From NCBI GenBank assembly GCA_943369665.1, contig CALRNX020000015.1, forward strand, positions 11,638-75,637: a stretch of 64,000 nt of DNA, read 5' to 3'. Position numbers and translations under genes: made by a program. Positions 28,856-38,700 of this stretch are shown here, one piece after another. Source of the stretch: UKL13-3 sp943369665 (GTDB lineage: Bacteria > Bacteroidota > Bacteroidia > UKL13-3). How positions within the stretch are numbered: the first letter of the stretch is position 1; every line of letters begins with the position of its first letter. Under the pieces are notes generated by a model. That model saw nothing but the letters and a program-made list of their open reading frames with translations, was not told the origin of the DNA and ran no database searches.

Positions 28856-28921
28856 TTATTGACAAGGTAAATATGTTACTGTCAGAAAATTTTAATTAAG
28901 AAATTTTTATATCGTAGCCAT

Positions 28922-28952
28922 TTTGTATACTTGTACCGCAAAACTACTTTTG
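28922..28952 (+). promoter_or_regulatory. Consensus promoter for the DUF1573 gene
   Basis: TTTG (28922-28925), a 19-base spacer and TACTTTTG (28945-28952) fully match the Bacteroidetes promoter. The transcript would carry a leader of about 75 bases before the ATG at 29032. Confidence 0.75.
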
Positions 28953-29031
28953 AATATTGTATCAACAAAAGACTTGGAACAGTTTTTGAAAGAACAACCG
29001 TAAAATAAACAAACAATTTAAACAGAAAAAT

Positions 29032-29484
29032 ATGAAAAAATTAATGATCACCGCGTTCGTAGCATTCACAGGAGTATTTGCTGCACAAGCTCAAACACCT
29101 GCTGCTCCTGCTACCGAAAACAAAAATCAAGCTGAGATTACCTTCGACAAAGAGACACATGAATTTGGTATTATTCCACAAAACGTTCCTGCTACTTATA
29201 CTTTCACCTTTAAAAACACCGGTAAAGAACCATTAATTATTACAAATGCAGCCGCATCATGTGGATGTACTACTCCTGAGTGGACCAAAGAGCCTATTAT
29301 GCCGGGCAAAAAGGGATTCGTAAAAGCTACTTACAATGCTGCTTCAATCGGTGTATTTAACAAAGCTGTAACTGTAATGAGCAATGCTAAAAAATCACAA
29401 GTAACCTTGTATATTAAAGGTGATGTAAAAGCTGCATCTGATATCCCTGCAAAAACAGATACTAAAGAAAAATCATTAAATTAA
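29032..29484 (+). CDS. Exported DUF1573 protein (first of a tandem pair)
   Basis: 150 residues. A signal peptide (MITAFVAFTGVFAAQA) is followed by one Ig-like DUF1573 domain: ITFDKETHEFGIIPQNVPAT, FTFKNTGKEPLIITNAAASC, GCTTPEWTKEPIMPGKKG. The CGCT motif is characteristic. The C-terminal tail is lysine-rich. Function is unknown; such proteins are abundant periplasmic or surface proteins in Bacteroidetes. The strong promoter suggests high expression. The next gene is a paralogue beyond an intervening terminator. Confidence 0.88.
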   Translation: MKKLMITAFVAFTGVFAAQAQTPAAPATENKNQAEITFDKETHEFGIIPQNVPATYTFTFKNTGKEPLIITNAAASCGCTTPEWTKEPIMPGKKGFVKATYNAASIGVFNKAVTVMSNAKKSQVTLYIKGDVKAASDIPAKTDTKEKSLN

Positions 29485-29503
29485 GATCTAGTTCTCTTAA
29501 ACT

Positions 29504-29550
29504 AAACCTGCATGATACCATCTAATTGGATTATGCAGGTTTCATTTTTT
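29504..29550 (+). terminator. Terminator between the two DUF1573 genes
   Basis: A 10-bp stem (29504-29513 with 29533-29542) has a 19-base loop and is followed by CATTTTTT. It overlaps the in-frame ATG at 29512, which argues that the second gene starts at 29569 instead. Confidence 0.8.
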
Positions 29551-29568
29551 AAGCCCAATTTATATATC

Positions 29569-29997
29569 ATGAAAAAACTATTTTTTGCATTGTTATTGGT
29601 TACACTCGGATCGGCTTCATTTGCTCAAACATCAGAGCAGCAACCTCAAATTACATTTGAGGCTACAGAACATGATTTTGGTAATATCAAAGAAGGAACA
29701 TTGGCTAATTACGAATTTAAATTTACCAATACAGGAAAAGCACCATTGATATTGGCCAGCGTGCAACCTTCTTGCGGATGTACCACGCCAGAATGGAGCA
29801 AAGAACCTATTATGCCGGGAGGTAAAGGTGTAATCAAAGCATCTTTTAATTCAAACGGACGTCCCGGCACTTTTCAAAAATACATTACCGTGAAATCGAA
29901 TGCTGCCAATGCTGAAATTTCATTAATTATCAAAGGAACCGTTTCTCCGATTCCTGTAGAACCCATTTCTCCTGTTCGAAATACCCTTAGTGAATAA
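29569..29997 (+). CDS. Exported DUF1573 protein (second of a tandem pair)
   Basis: 142 residues from ATG 29569, which begins a signal peptide (MKKLFFALLLVTLGSASFAQ). One DUF1573 domain: ITFEATEHDFGNIKEGTLA, FKFTNTGKAPLILASVQPSC, GCTTPEWSKEPIMPGGKGVI. It shares about half its residues with the upstream gene, including the whole CGCTTPEW(S/T)KEPIMPG block, so it arose by tandem duplication. The two have separate terminators, so they may be regulated independently. Function unknown. Confidence 0.88.
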   Translation: MKKLFFALLLVTLGSASFAQTSEQQPQITFEATEHDFGNIKEGTLANYEFKFTNTGKAPLILASVQPSCGCTTPEWSKEPIMPGGKGVIKASFNSNGRPGTFQKYITVKSNAANAEISLIIKGTVSPIPVEPISPVRNTLSE

Positions 29998-30022
29998 ATT
30001 ACTCTGGGTTAAAATTCATATT

Positions 30023-30052
30023 AAAAGTCCTGCGTATGCAGGACTTTTTTTG
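30023..30052 (+). terminator. Terminator after the second DUF1573 gene
   Basis: An 11-bp stem (30023-30033 with 30038-30048) has a GTAT loop and a following T run. Its T run overlaps the -33 element of the ald promoter. Confidence 0.88.
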
Positions 30053-30078
30053 TTTTGAAGAGTTTAATGCTATTTTTG
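30049..30078 (+). promoter_or_regulatory. Consensus promoter for ald
   Basis: TTTG (30049-30052), an 18-base spacer and TATTTTTG (30071-30078) match the Bacteroidetes promoter, with the ATG 26 bases downstream. The -33 element shares bases with the preceding terminator. Confidence 0.7.
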
Positions 30079-30103
30079 CCAACCTTTTTAACAAACAACA
30101 ACT

Positions 30104-31219
30104 ATGATTATTGGAGTACCAAAAGAAATCAAAAACAACGAAAACCGTGTTGGATTAACACCTGCGGGTGTATCAGCTTTTGTAAAAGCCGGGCATAAAG
30201 TATTTGTGCAAGCAACAGCCGGATTAGGCAGTGGTTTTTCGGATGATGAATACAAAAAAGCCGGAGCTACCCTACTTAAAACAATTGCTGAGGTATACAA
30301 AAAAGCCGAAATGATCGTAAAAGTAAAAGAGCCTATTAAAGAGGAATATGCTTTGATCAGAGAAGGCCAATTGTTGTTTACGTATTTCCACTTTGCATCT
30401 TATGAGCCGCTTACAAAAGCAATGATCAAAAGCAAAGCAGTTTGTTTGGCATACGAAACCGTTGAGAAAAAAGACCGCTCACTTCCATTATTGGTTCCAA
30501 TGAGTGAAGTAGCCGGACGTATGAGTGTGCAAGAAGGTGCTAAATTTTTGGAAAAACCTATGGGTGGACGTGGTATCCTTTTAGGAGGTGTACCGGGTGT
30601 GAAGCCTGCCGAGGTATTGGTATTGGGTGGTGGTATTGTAGGAACCCAGGCTGCTATCATGGCAGCAGGATTGGGCGCTGATGTTACCATCATGGATATT
30701 TCATTGCCGCGTTTGCGTGAGTTGGATAATATCCTTCCTAAAAATGTAAAAACAGTATATTCGAACGAATACAATATCCGTGAAATGATTACTCACTCTG
30801 ACCTTATTGTGGGTGCGGTATTGATTCCGGGTGCTAAAGCCCCGCACTTGATTACCAAAGACATGTTAAAAACAATGCGTCCAGGTACAGTATTGGTGGA
30901 TGTGGCGGTAGATCAAGGAGGATGTTTTGAAACAACCAAAGCAACCACTCATGAAAAACCAACTTATGTAATTGATGGGGTGATCCACTATTGTGTAGCC
31001 AATATGCCGGGAGCTGTTCCTTATACTTCTACCCTTGCATTAACCAATGCTACTTTACCTTATGCTTTGCAATTGGCAAATAAAGGTTGGAAAAAAGCAT
31101 GTACAGATAACGAAGAATTACGTTTAGGTTTAAATGTAGTGAACGGGAAAGTTGTATACAAAGGCGTATCAGAAGCATTCAACTTAAAATACACGGATGT
31201 AGCTGAAGTTATTAAGTAA
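30104..31219 (+). CDS. ald: Alanine dehydrogenase
   Basis: NAD-dependent oxidative deamination of L-alanine to pyruvate and ammonia, or the reverse. The N-terminal catalytic domain begins MIIGVPKEIKNNENRVGLTP and carries the substrate-binding KVKEP; LFTYFHFASY follows. The Rossmann domain has VLGGGIVGTQAAIMAAGLGA and ends in an acidic residue (MD) at the NAD ribose site. DVAVDQGGCFETTKATTHEKP is a family signature. Length (371 aa) is normal. It is flanked by its own promoter and terminator, so it is a single-gene unit. Confidence 0.95.
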   Translation: MIIGVPKEIKNNENRVGLTPAGVSAFVKAGHKVFVQATAGLGSGFSDDEYKKAGATLLKTIAEVYKKAEMIVKVKEPIKEEYALIREGQLLFTYFHFASYEPLTKAMIKSKAVCLAYETVEKKDRSLPLLVPMSEVAGRMSVQEGAKFLEKPMGGRGILLGGVPGVKPAEVLVLGGGIVGTQAAIMAAGLGADVTIMDISLPRLRELDNILPKNVKTVYSNEYNIREMITHSDLIVGAVLIPGAKAPHLITKDMLKTMRPGTVLVDVAVDQGGCFETTKATTHEKPTYVIDGVIHYCVANMPGAVPYTSTLALTNATLPYALQLANKGWKKACTDNEELRLGLNVVNGKVVYKGVSEAFNLKYTDVAEVIK

Positions 31220-31248
31220 TAATTAACGATATCCGGCAAATAATCTTC

Positions 31249-31281
31249 AAAAAGACAGTTCGAAAGAGCTGTCTTTTTTTT
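31249..31281 (+). terminator. Terminator after ald
   Basis: An 8-bp core stem (31251-31258 with 31269-31276), extended by A/T pairs, is followed by a T run of about 8 bases. The next gene starts 12 bases later. Confidence 0.85.
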
Positions 31282-31292
31282 ATGTTTATACC

Positions 31293-32630
31293 ATGAAAAA
31301 ATTTATCAGTGCGGGTGTATTGTTGTTGCTGTCAATATGCGGATTTGCCCAAGAGCAAAAAGAGCATTTTACTGAATTGATCGAAACAGTGAACCGGCAG
31401 TTCATCAATCATCATTTTGACAGCATTGAAATGCAAATGGACTCTTCCATGCTTCAACACCTTAATGCTGATGCATTGGAACAAACAACTGTAACCCTTG
31501 AATCGGTTTATGGCGAACTTAAGGATTTGAAAACTCCCTTTATCGAACAGGTAGGAACCAAGTGGATGGGCAGAACTCCTGTTAAAACTTCGAAAACAAT
31601 GATGGTGCTTACGGTTACGTTTAATCAATATGATAAGCTCGTTGGCATTTTTATCGGGCCTCAAAATGGTGTATACCAGGTTCCATACTACGTAAAAAGT
31701 TTAAACTTCTATGAATCCAAAATGGAATTTGGAACGGAAGGATGGAAATTAAAAGGAACGCTTTCTTATCCAAAAGATGGGGGTAAACATCCATTGGTCA
31801 TTATTGTTCATGGATCGGGACCAATGGACAGGGATGGTACCACGGGCAGTTCCAAAATATACAATGACCTCGCTTGGGGACTTGCTTCTAAAAATATTAC
31901 GGTGTTCCGTTACGACAAACGTAGTCATACACATGGTACAAGATTTCACATGGAATCTTTCCAGGGTAAAACCTATACTGTACAAGAAGAAGTGATTGAT
32001 GATGTATTGTCGGCAATTGAGCTGCTTAAAAACAATAGCCATGTGGATTCCACCCAAATATACATTGCCGCACACAGTCAGGGGGGCATGTTGGCACCGC
32101 TTATTGCGCAACAAAGCGGTAAACTTAAAGGCATGATCTTGCTTGCCGCAAATGCCCGCCCAATCCAGGATATGCTGATCGAACAAATGAACTACCTGTA
32201 CCCTGATAGTGCCGTGATGAAAGTGAATGATTACAATCAAAAAAAACAGATCATAGCACAGGCCACCTTTGCCAAAACCAAAAAGATGAACCCCAAAACA
32301 CCATCAGACAAACTGCCATTTGGCGTAAGTGCTGATTACTGGAATTTTTTAAACCAATATGATCAGCTCAAAACCTTGCAAAAAATCTCCACTCCCACCC
32401 TTATTTTACAAGGGGAACGTGACTATCAGGTAACAATGACCGATTTTAACCTCTGGAAAAAAGCAGCTAAAAAACGAAAGGCAGAAACGGTTTTTAAGAG
32501 CTACCCAAAACTCAATCATTTATTTATAACGGGAGAAGGAAAATCGCGTCCGGCCGAATACCAACAACCCGGCAATATGGATGAACAGGTTGTGGTTGAT
32601 ATCAGTAACTGGATCAACGAACACAAATAA
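31293..32630 (+). CDS. Exported alpha/beta hydrolase with N-terminal DUF3887-like domain
   Basis: 445 residues. A signal peptide (MKKFISAGVLLLLSICGFAQ) is followed by a region of about 100 residues resembling DUF3887 (small periplasmic binding-like fold) and then an alpha/beta hydrolase domain: oxyanion loop VHGSGPMDRDGTTG, nucleophile Ser262 in AAHSQGG, acidic residue in LQGERDYQV, and a late His in YPKLNHLFI. The triad appears intact. The substrate is unknown; esterase or peptidase activity is possible. It follows the ald terminator by 12 bases and probably has its own promoter (TATGTTTA is a near match just upstream). Confidence 0.85.
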   Translation: MKKFISAGVLLLLSICGFAQEQKEHFTELIETVNRQFINHHFDSIEMQMDSSMLQHLNADALEQTTVTLESVYGELKDLKTPFIEQVGTKWMGRTPVKTSKTMMVLTVTFNQYDKLVGIFIGPQNGVYQVPYYVKSLNFYESKMEFGTEGWKLKGTLSYPKDGGKHPLVIIVHGSGPMDRDGTTGSSKIYNDLAWGLASKNITVFRYDKRSHTHGTRFHMESFQGKTYTVQEEVIDDVLSAIELLKNNSHVDSTQIYIAAHSQGGMLAPLIAQQSGKLKGMILLAANARPIQDMLIEQMNYLYPDSAVMKVNDYNQKKQIIAQATFAKTKKMNPKTPSDKLPFGVSADYWNFLNQYDQLKTLQKISTPTLILQGERDYQVTMTDFNLWKKAAKKRKAETVFKSYPKLNHLFITGEGKSRPAEYQQPGNMDEQVVVDISNWINEHK

Positions 32631-32738
32631 GACATCGGTTTACATGATCCGGAACCTAAATGTAACCTAGGTTTCTGTTCTAAAAAAGATGGACTTTTCA
32701 GTGAACCATGTGCGATGAACGATAAGCCTCTCCCCCGC

Positions 32739-32768
32739 TTTCAAAAAAGAATTATAAGGCTATCTTTG
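32739..32768 (+). promoter_or_regulatory. Promoter for sucA
   Basis: TTTC (32739-32742, one mismatch), an 18-base spacer and TATCTTTG (32761-32768, exact) lie 24 bases before the sucA ATG. The -7 box is identical to that of the DEAD-box helicase gene. Confidence 0.65.
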
Positions 32769-32791
32769 CCGTCTCAATTTGAAACTCTTTT

Positions 32792-35512
32792 ATGGATAAA
32801 TTTTCGTATGTATCGAATGCTGATGTAAATGTTATTGACGATTTGTATCAACAATATTTAAAGGATCAGGACTCTGTAGACTTTGGCTGGAAGAAATTTT
32901 TTGAAGGCTTTGATATGGGGCAACAAAAATTTAATGGTAACAGCAAGGGTGTTGCCGTTAGCGAAAACTTTATCAAAGAAATTAACGTACTCAACCTTAT
33001 CGAAGGATACCGTACCCGAGGACATTTGTTTACCAAAACCAATCCAGTGCGCGAACGCAGAACATATGTTCCAACCTTATCGATCCAAAACTTCGGATTG
33101 GAAACAAAGGACTTGGATGCTACATTTAATGCAGGTGTTGAAGTTGGATTGGGTGCGGCTAAACTAAAAGATATCATCAGTATGTTGGAGCAAACATATT
33201 GCGGATCTATTGGTGCCGAATATATGTATATGCGCGAACCTAAAGCCTTGAAATGGTTGCAGGAAAAAATGGAAAAATCGCGCAATCAACCTGTGTTTTC
33301 CATTGATCAAAAACGTCATATTCTCTCAAGAATTAATCAGGCTACGGTATTCGAAAACTTTATTCACACGAAGTTCGTAGGGCAAAAACGTTTCTCTTTA
33401 GAAGGATTGGAAAACATGATCCCTGCTTTGGATGAAGTCATTCAATATGGTGCCGAACTAGGTGTTGAAGAGTTTGTGTTGGGAATGGCTCACCGGGGAA
33501 GATTAAATGTATTGGCTAATATTTTAGGAAAGTCATACTCTGATATTTTTAAAGAGTTTGAAGGAAAAAGTGCCGAAGATGAAGGAATCTTTGAAGGTGA
33601 TGTGAAATACCATTTAGGTTTCAGCAGCGAAATCAAAACGCGTGATGGTAAAAAAGTTAACCTTACATTATTACCGAATCCATCACATTTGGAAACGGTG
33701 AACCCTGTTGTTAAAGGATTAACTCGCGCTAAGCTGGATAAAATTCACAACGGTGATATTGATAAAGTTGCACCAATTTTAATTCATGGAGATGCTTCTG
33801 TTGCCGGACAAGGTATTGTTTACGAAGTATTGCAAATGGCTGGTTTACGCGCTTATGGCGTGGGTGGGTGTATTCATATTGTAGCCAATAATCAAATCGG
33901 CTTTACCACAAATTACACTGACGGACGTACTTCAACTTATTGCACCGATGTTGCCAAAACCACATTGTGCCCGGTGTTCCATGTGAATGCTGATGATGTG
34001 GAAGCGGTGGTTTACACCATCCGTTTGGCATTGGAATATCGCCAGGAATTTAACAGCGATATTTTTATTGATCTGTTAGGTTACCGTAAATATGGACACA
34101 ACGAAGGTGATGAACCTCGTTTTACACAACCGACATTGTACAAAGCCATTGGCGAGCACCAAAACCCACGCGAGATATACAACCAAAAACTAGCCACTGC
34201 AGGCAGCATTGAGGCTGATCTGGCGAAGGAAATGGACAAAAATTTCAGGGGATTGTTGCAGGAAAAATTAGAGGAGGCAAAAACAGCTCAAACCAAAAAA
34301 GGCCAGAATTTTTTGGCAGCCCGTTGGGAAAACTTCCGATCGAGTGTGAGGGAAGATTTTGAGACTTCGCCCGACACTTCGGTTGATTCAAAAACGTTTT
34401 TAAGACTCGCTGAAAAAATTACCAATATCCCAGAAGGTTTTAACGCATTCAGTAAAATTAAGAAGCTATTCACCGATCGTAAAAACATGATTAAAAATGA
34501 TCAATACGATTGGGCAATGGGTGAGTTAATGGCGTATGCAACTTTGAGTAACCAAGGTCACAGTGTACGCATGACGGGACAAGATTGCGAACGAGGAACA
34601 TTCTCGCATCGTCATGCCATTATCAAACCTGAGGATAGCGATAAAGGTTATAATATCTTTGATAGTTTAGGTGAGGATAAAAAAGCCAATGTTGAATTTT
34701 ACAATTCGTTGTTGAGCGAATATGCAGTACTCGGTTTTGAATATGGATACAGCATGTTTTCACCAAATGACCTAACCATATGGGAAGCACAGTTTGGCGA
34801 CTTTGCCAATGGTGCACAAATTATCATCGACCAATATTTGGCAAGTGCTGAAACCAAATGGAAAACGTTCAGCAACTTAATTTTAATGTTACCACATGGT
34901 TACGAAGGACAAGGACCTGAACATTCATCAGCACGTTTGGAACGCTTTTTACAGTTATGTGCCAACTGGAACATGCAAGTGGTAAATATTACTTCACCTG
35001 CAAATTATTTCCATGTATTGCGCAGACAACTGGAGCGAAACTACCGTTTACCGTTGGTGGTAATGACACCTAAAAGTTTATTGCGCCATCCATTATGTGT
35101 GAGTAAACTGGAAGAATTCACAAAAGGTGGATTCCAGGAGGTAATTGATGATACATATTGCGATACCAAAAAAGTAAAACGTGTATTATTGGTTTCGGGT
35201 AAAATGTATTATGAATTATTGGAACGCCAACAAGCTGATAAACGCAAGGATATTGCCATTGTCCGTTTGGAGCAATTATACCCGATGCCCGAAACACAAT
35301 TGGCTGCTATTTACAAAAAATATGAAGGTGCCGAAATTTGTTGGGTACAGGAAGAACCTAAAAACATGGGGACCTGGTTATACTTATTGCGCTGGGATCA
35401 TAACCGCATTTTAAAACGTATTTCACGCGAGAGCAGCTCAACACCGGCAACAGGTTACAGCAAGGTTCACGCAGCTGAACAACAAGCTTTAATTGACCAG
35501 GCTTTTGCTTAG
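32792..35512 (+). CDS. sucA: 2-oxoglutarate dehydrogenase E1 component
   Basis: A thiamine-diphosphate enzyme of the citric acid cycle; it decarboxylates 2-oxoglutarate and passes succinyl to the E2 subunit SucB. The N-terminus (YVSNADVNVIDDLYQQYLKD) is the family's E2-binding segment. Catalytic motifs include VLGMAHRGRLNVLANILGK, HGDASVAGQGIVYEVLQM, NQIGFTT, DLLGYRKYGHNEGDEP and MLPHGYEGQGPEHSSARLER. Length (906 aa) is normal. sucB is not adjacent, which is unusual compared with Proteobacteria. A perfect bidirectional terminator follows. A 42-bp degraded copy of its 3' end lies 4.8 kb downstream. Confidence 0.97.
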   Translation: MDKFSYVSNADVNVIDDLYQQYLKDQDSVDFGWKKFFEGFDMGQQKFNGNSKGVAVSENFIKEINVLNLIEGYRTRGHLFTKTNPVRERRTYVPTLSIQNFGLETKDLDATFNAGVEVGLGAAKLKDIISMLEQTYCGSIGAEYMYMREPKALKWLQEKMEKSRNQPVFSIDQKRHILSRINQATVFENFIHTKFVGQKRFSLEGLENMIPALDEVIQYGAELGVEEFVLGMAHRGRLNVLANILGKSYSDIFKEFEGKSAEDEGIFEGDVKYHLGFSSEIKTRDGKKVNLTLLPNPSHLETVNPVVKGLTRAKLDKIHNGDIDKVAPILIHGDASVAGQGIVYEVLQMAGLRAYGVGGCIHIVANNQIGFTTNYTDGRTSTYCTDVAKTTLCPVFHVNADDVEAVVYTIRLALEYRQEFNSDIFIDLLGYRKYGHNEGDEPRFTQPTLYKAIGEHQNPREIYNQKLATAGSIEADLAKEMDKNFRGLLQEKLEEAKTAQTKKGQNFLAARWENFRSSVREDFETSPDTSVDSKTFLRLAEKITNIPEGFNAFSKIKKLFTDRKNMIKNDQYDWAMGELMAYATLSNQGHSVRMTGQDCERGTFSHRHAIIKPEDSDKGYNIFDSLGEDKKANVEFYNSLLSEYAVLGFEYGYSMFSPNDLTIWEAQFGDFANGAQIIIDQYLASAETKWKTFSNLILMLPHGYEGQGPEHSSARLERFLQLCANWNMQVVNITSPANYFHVLRRQLERNYRLPLVVMTPKSLLRHPLCVSKLEEFTKGGFQEVIDDTYCDTKKVKRVLLVSGKMYYELLERQQADKRKDIAIVRLEQLYPMPETQLAAIYKKYEGAEICWVQEEPKNMGTWLYLLRWDHNRILKRISRESSSTPATGYSKVHAAEQQALIDQAFA

Positions 35513-35531
35513 CATTTTAATTGAATCCATT

Positions 35532-35577
35532 ATAACGAAAAATGCCCACTCAAATTTGAGTGGGCATTTTTCGTTAT
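35532..35577. terminator. Perfect 46-base palindromic terminator after sucA
   Basis: The two 23-base arms are exactly self-complementary, with A and T tracts on the two sides, so it can work in both directions. It lies 20 bases after the sucA stop. Confidence 0.9.
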
Positions 35578-35680
35578 TGAGCTTATCTCTCAATAAGCGA
35601 AGTTCTTACCAAATACTTACCCTTTGTAATTAATGATAATAAATAAAAAGTGGCTTAATATTTAGTTTATCACACGAGTA

Positions 35681-35688
35681 TACATTTG
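35681..35688 (+). promoter_or_regulatory. -7 box (TACATTTG) for the second giant surface-protein gene
   Basis: It is an exact TAnnTTTG match with a weak TTTA element 16 bases upstream. It lies 18 bases before ATG 35707 and overlaps an in-frame TTG at 35686, which is therefore not the start. Confidence 0.5.
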
Positions 35689-35706
35689 ATAATCATTCAG
35701 TTTATC

Positions 35707-38700
35707 ATGATCATGCTTCGTTTATACAAGGTTTCAAAAAATTATTTTTTATTCTTACTAAACATATTGCTTTTACCAGCTTTGGTTTGGGGGCAATCAA
35801 ATCCTGTTGTGCATGACTTAAGCACTTCGAATTATACTTTTACTGGATTTGGTTCCGGTGCAACTACTGCATATCCAACCTCAATGCAAGGTCATAAATT
35901 TCCTGCAGAACGCACTTCTGCAAACATAAATGAAAACGCTGACGGTGACCGTGCTTTAGTAGTGAGTACAGATGGCATTACAACAGGTTCGGTAAGAAAT
36001 GAAGTTGCAAATGGTATCAGTTTACTTAATAGTGGAACGAATAATATTGGAGCCATTGTTGTTGCAGTTAATACAACAAGCAGAACCAACTTACTGGTCA
36101 CTTTTACCGCTCAGCAATTAAATGATGCAAGTACTCGTGTGAATGGGTTACGGTTACAATATCGAATTGGAACAACAGGAAGTTTTACCGATGTATCTCC
36201 CACAACAGAATATTTGACTACTTTAAGTGGAACCAACTCCGCAACCACATTCACAAATATTTCTTTGCCAGTTGTATGTGAAGACCAACCAATTGTTCAT
36301 ATCAGGTGGGTGTATTATATGAGCTCGGGATCGGGATCAAGAGACAGGATAAGATTAGATGACATTATAATCGCATCTGATGCTATTGCCACGCCAGGCA
36401 CATCAACAATTGCAGCAGGCCCAACCGCAGAACCTGTATCTTTTTCTTCGTTGCTCAACTCACAGGGAACGGCTGTTTTAAATTTTGATTTTACATTGTT
36501 GGATGACGGCTCAACACCAAGTAATGACGATGTTGCAACTCAGCTTTCTCAATTACGTTTCAGGCAAGGTACAGGAAATGATATTGCCGATTGGACTACT
36601 GCTATACTTGGTGCCGAATTAAGTGATGGAACAAATACCCAAACCGGAACAATAAATGCAACCAATATTACATTTTCGAGTATCGCTAATGGTAGCGGAC
36701 AACTTGGGCATATACCCGATAATGGGAACAAAAACTACTCATTAAAAATTTGGCTTAAGACGGATTTAGGCTCACTGAAAACAACAATTGATGGATTAAA
36801 TTTTGTGTTTAGGATTATCAATTCGGATTTTACGATTACCGGTAGCCAGTTGTTAGCATCTCAAGATGTAAACTCAGGAGCGACCAATAACGCAGTTGCT
36901 GCAGTCTCTACCGCTTTAACATTTGAACAAAATACCAGCAACGTAAATGTAAATGATAATATGTCGCCTTCGCCAGCTGTGTCGGCCAATGACGCCAACG
37001 GTAATCGGGATCTGAACTTTAATGGAACGGTTTCAATTACATCAACAGGTACCTTAAACAGTACACCACAAACAGTCTCTGCCACCTCAGGACTCGCTAC
37101 ATTTACCATAAACCATACTGCATCGGCTACCAGCCGAACCCTTACTGCAAGTGCAAGTGGATTTAGTAATATTGTTTCAACTGCTTTTAATATTACTTCA
37201 GTAACAAATGCTACAGCTACATTATGGAGTGGAGGAACATCTGCATGGCTAACAGTTGGCAATTGGGGGTCGGGGTTACCAACATCAACGACAGTTGCTC
37301 AATTTGGCAATGCTGCGCAAACAACAGTTGGTATCAATATGAATACCGCAACCTTGGCAAATAGAACGATTGGTGCGATTGAATTCGTAAGTGGTGCTGT
37401 TGCCAGAACCATTAACAATAGTTCCGGAACTGTGGCTAATAATTTTATCTTAACGGGAGTTGCAATTAATAATGTTTCGAACACCGTGCTTAGAAATAAC
37501 AGTTCGAACACAATGACCATTGCAGATGGTACTCAAACATTAGGTTTGAATTTTAGTAACACTACCAATAATAATGTGAGTATTGAAAGTTCGGGGAGTA
37601 TAGTTGTTTCCTGTATCATAAGTGGTGCAAATCCAATAACAAAAATTGGTAGTGGTAGTGGCGTTTTTCAGCTTACAGGTGCAAATACATATACAGGATT
37701 AACAACAGTTTCGGCAGGAACACTCCAATTAAATAAAAGTGGCGGAACAACTATTCCCATTACAAATAACATAACAGTAAATGGCGGAACATTAAAAGTA
37801 AGCAGCAACCAAACGCTAAACAATATTGTGCTAACAAGTGGAACGATTGTGGTGGATGCAAGTACTACGCTCACCATAAATGGCACACTTACACTTAATG
37901 GTGGAACGATAACCAATAATGGAACCATTGCTTATGGACCTACAGGAACATTGGTATACAATACAGGAACAAGTCAAACGATTAGTTCAGAGTGGCCATC
38001 TACAAACGGCCCGGCTAATATTACGGTACAAGGAGCAAGTTCCAATGTCACATTAGCTGCAAATAGAACGATAAACAATGCACTCATACTTACCAATGGG
38101 GTACTTTCCATTGGCCCAAATACATTAACACTAAACGGTACTGTTTCGGGCTCAGGAACAATTACCGGCAGTGCAACATCAAACTTAACAATTGGGGGAA
38201 CTGTGGGAACCATAAACTTTACCAGTGGTTCACGTACCATCCAACATTTGATTATTGGTACCGGAAGTAATGCTAGTTTAACGTTAGGAACAGCCTTAGA
38301 TATTGCCCCAACCGGAGGTATTACATTTAACGCAGGTGGCACAAAATCATTAACGACCGCAGGCAAAACACTTACGTTAAAATCTATTGCAACTAATACG
38401 GCCTATATTGGGAATATAAACGGAGCAACCATTACCGGGAATATAACAGTCGAACGTTTTATCTCAAATTCCGGAAGAAGATGGCGTTTTTTTGCATCAC
38501 CGCATAGCAATGCAACTTTCGAAGATTTACAACAAGAAATTTATATAACAGGAGCCGGAATAGGCAGTACTTCCGGTACATTAAACAGCAATGGCTTTGA
38601 TGCAACACTTAGCAATCAACCTTCTGTTTATAGTTATACCGAAAGTACAACCGGCAACTTAAATTCAGGTTGGAATGCACTTACAAACTCCACTTCATCT

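Noticed and set aside
36549..38366. Minus-strand open frames opposite the second giant gene
   Set aside because: Same reason: compositional shadow of a Gly/Thr/Asn-rich plus-strand gene.
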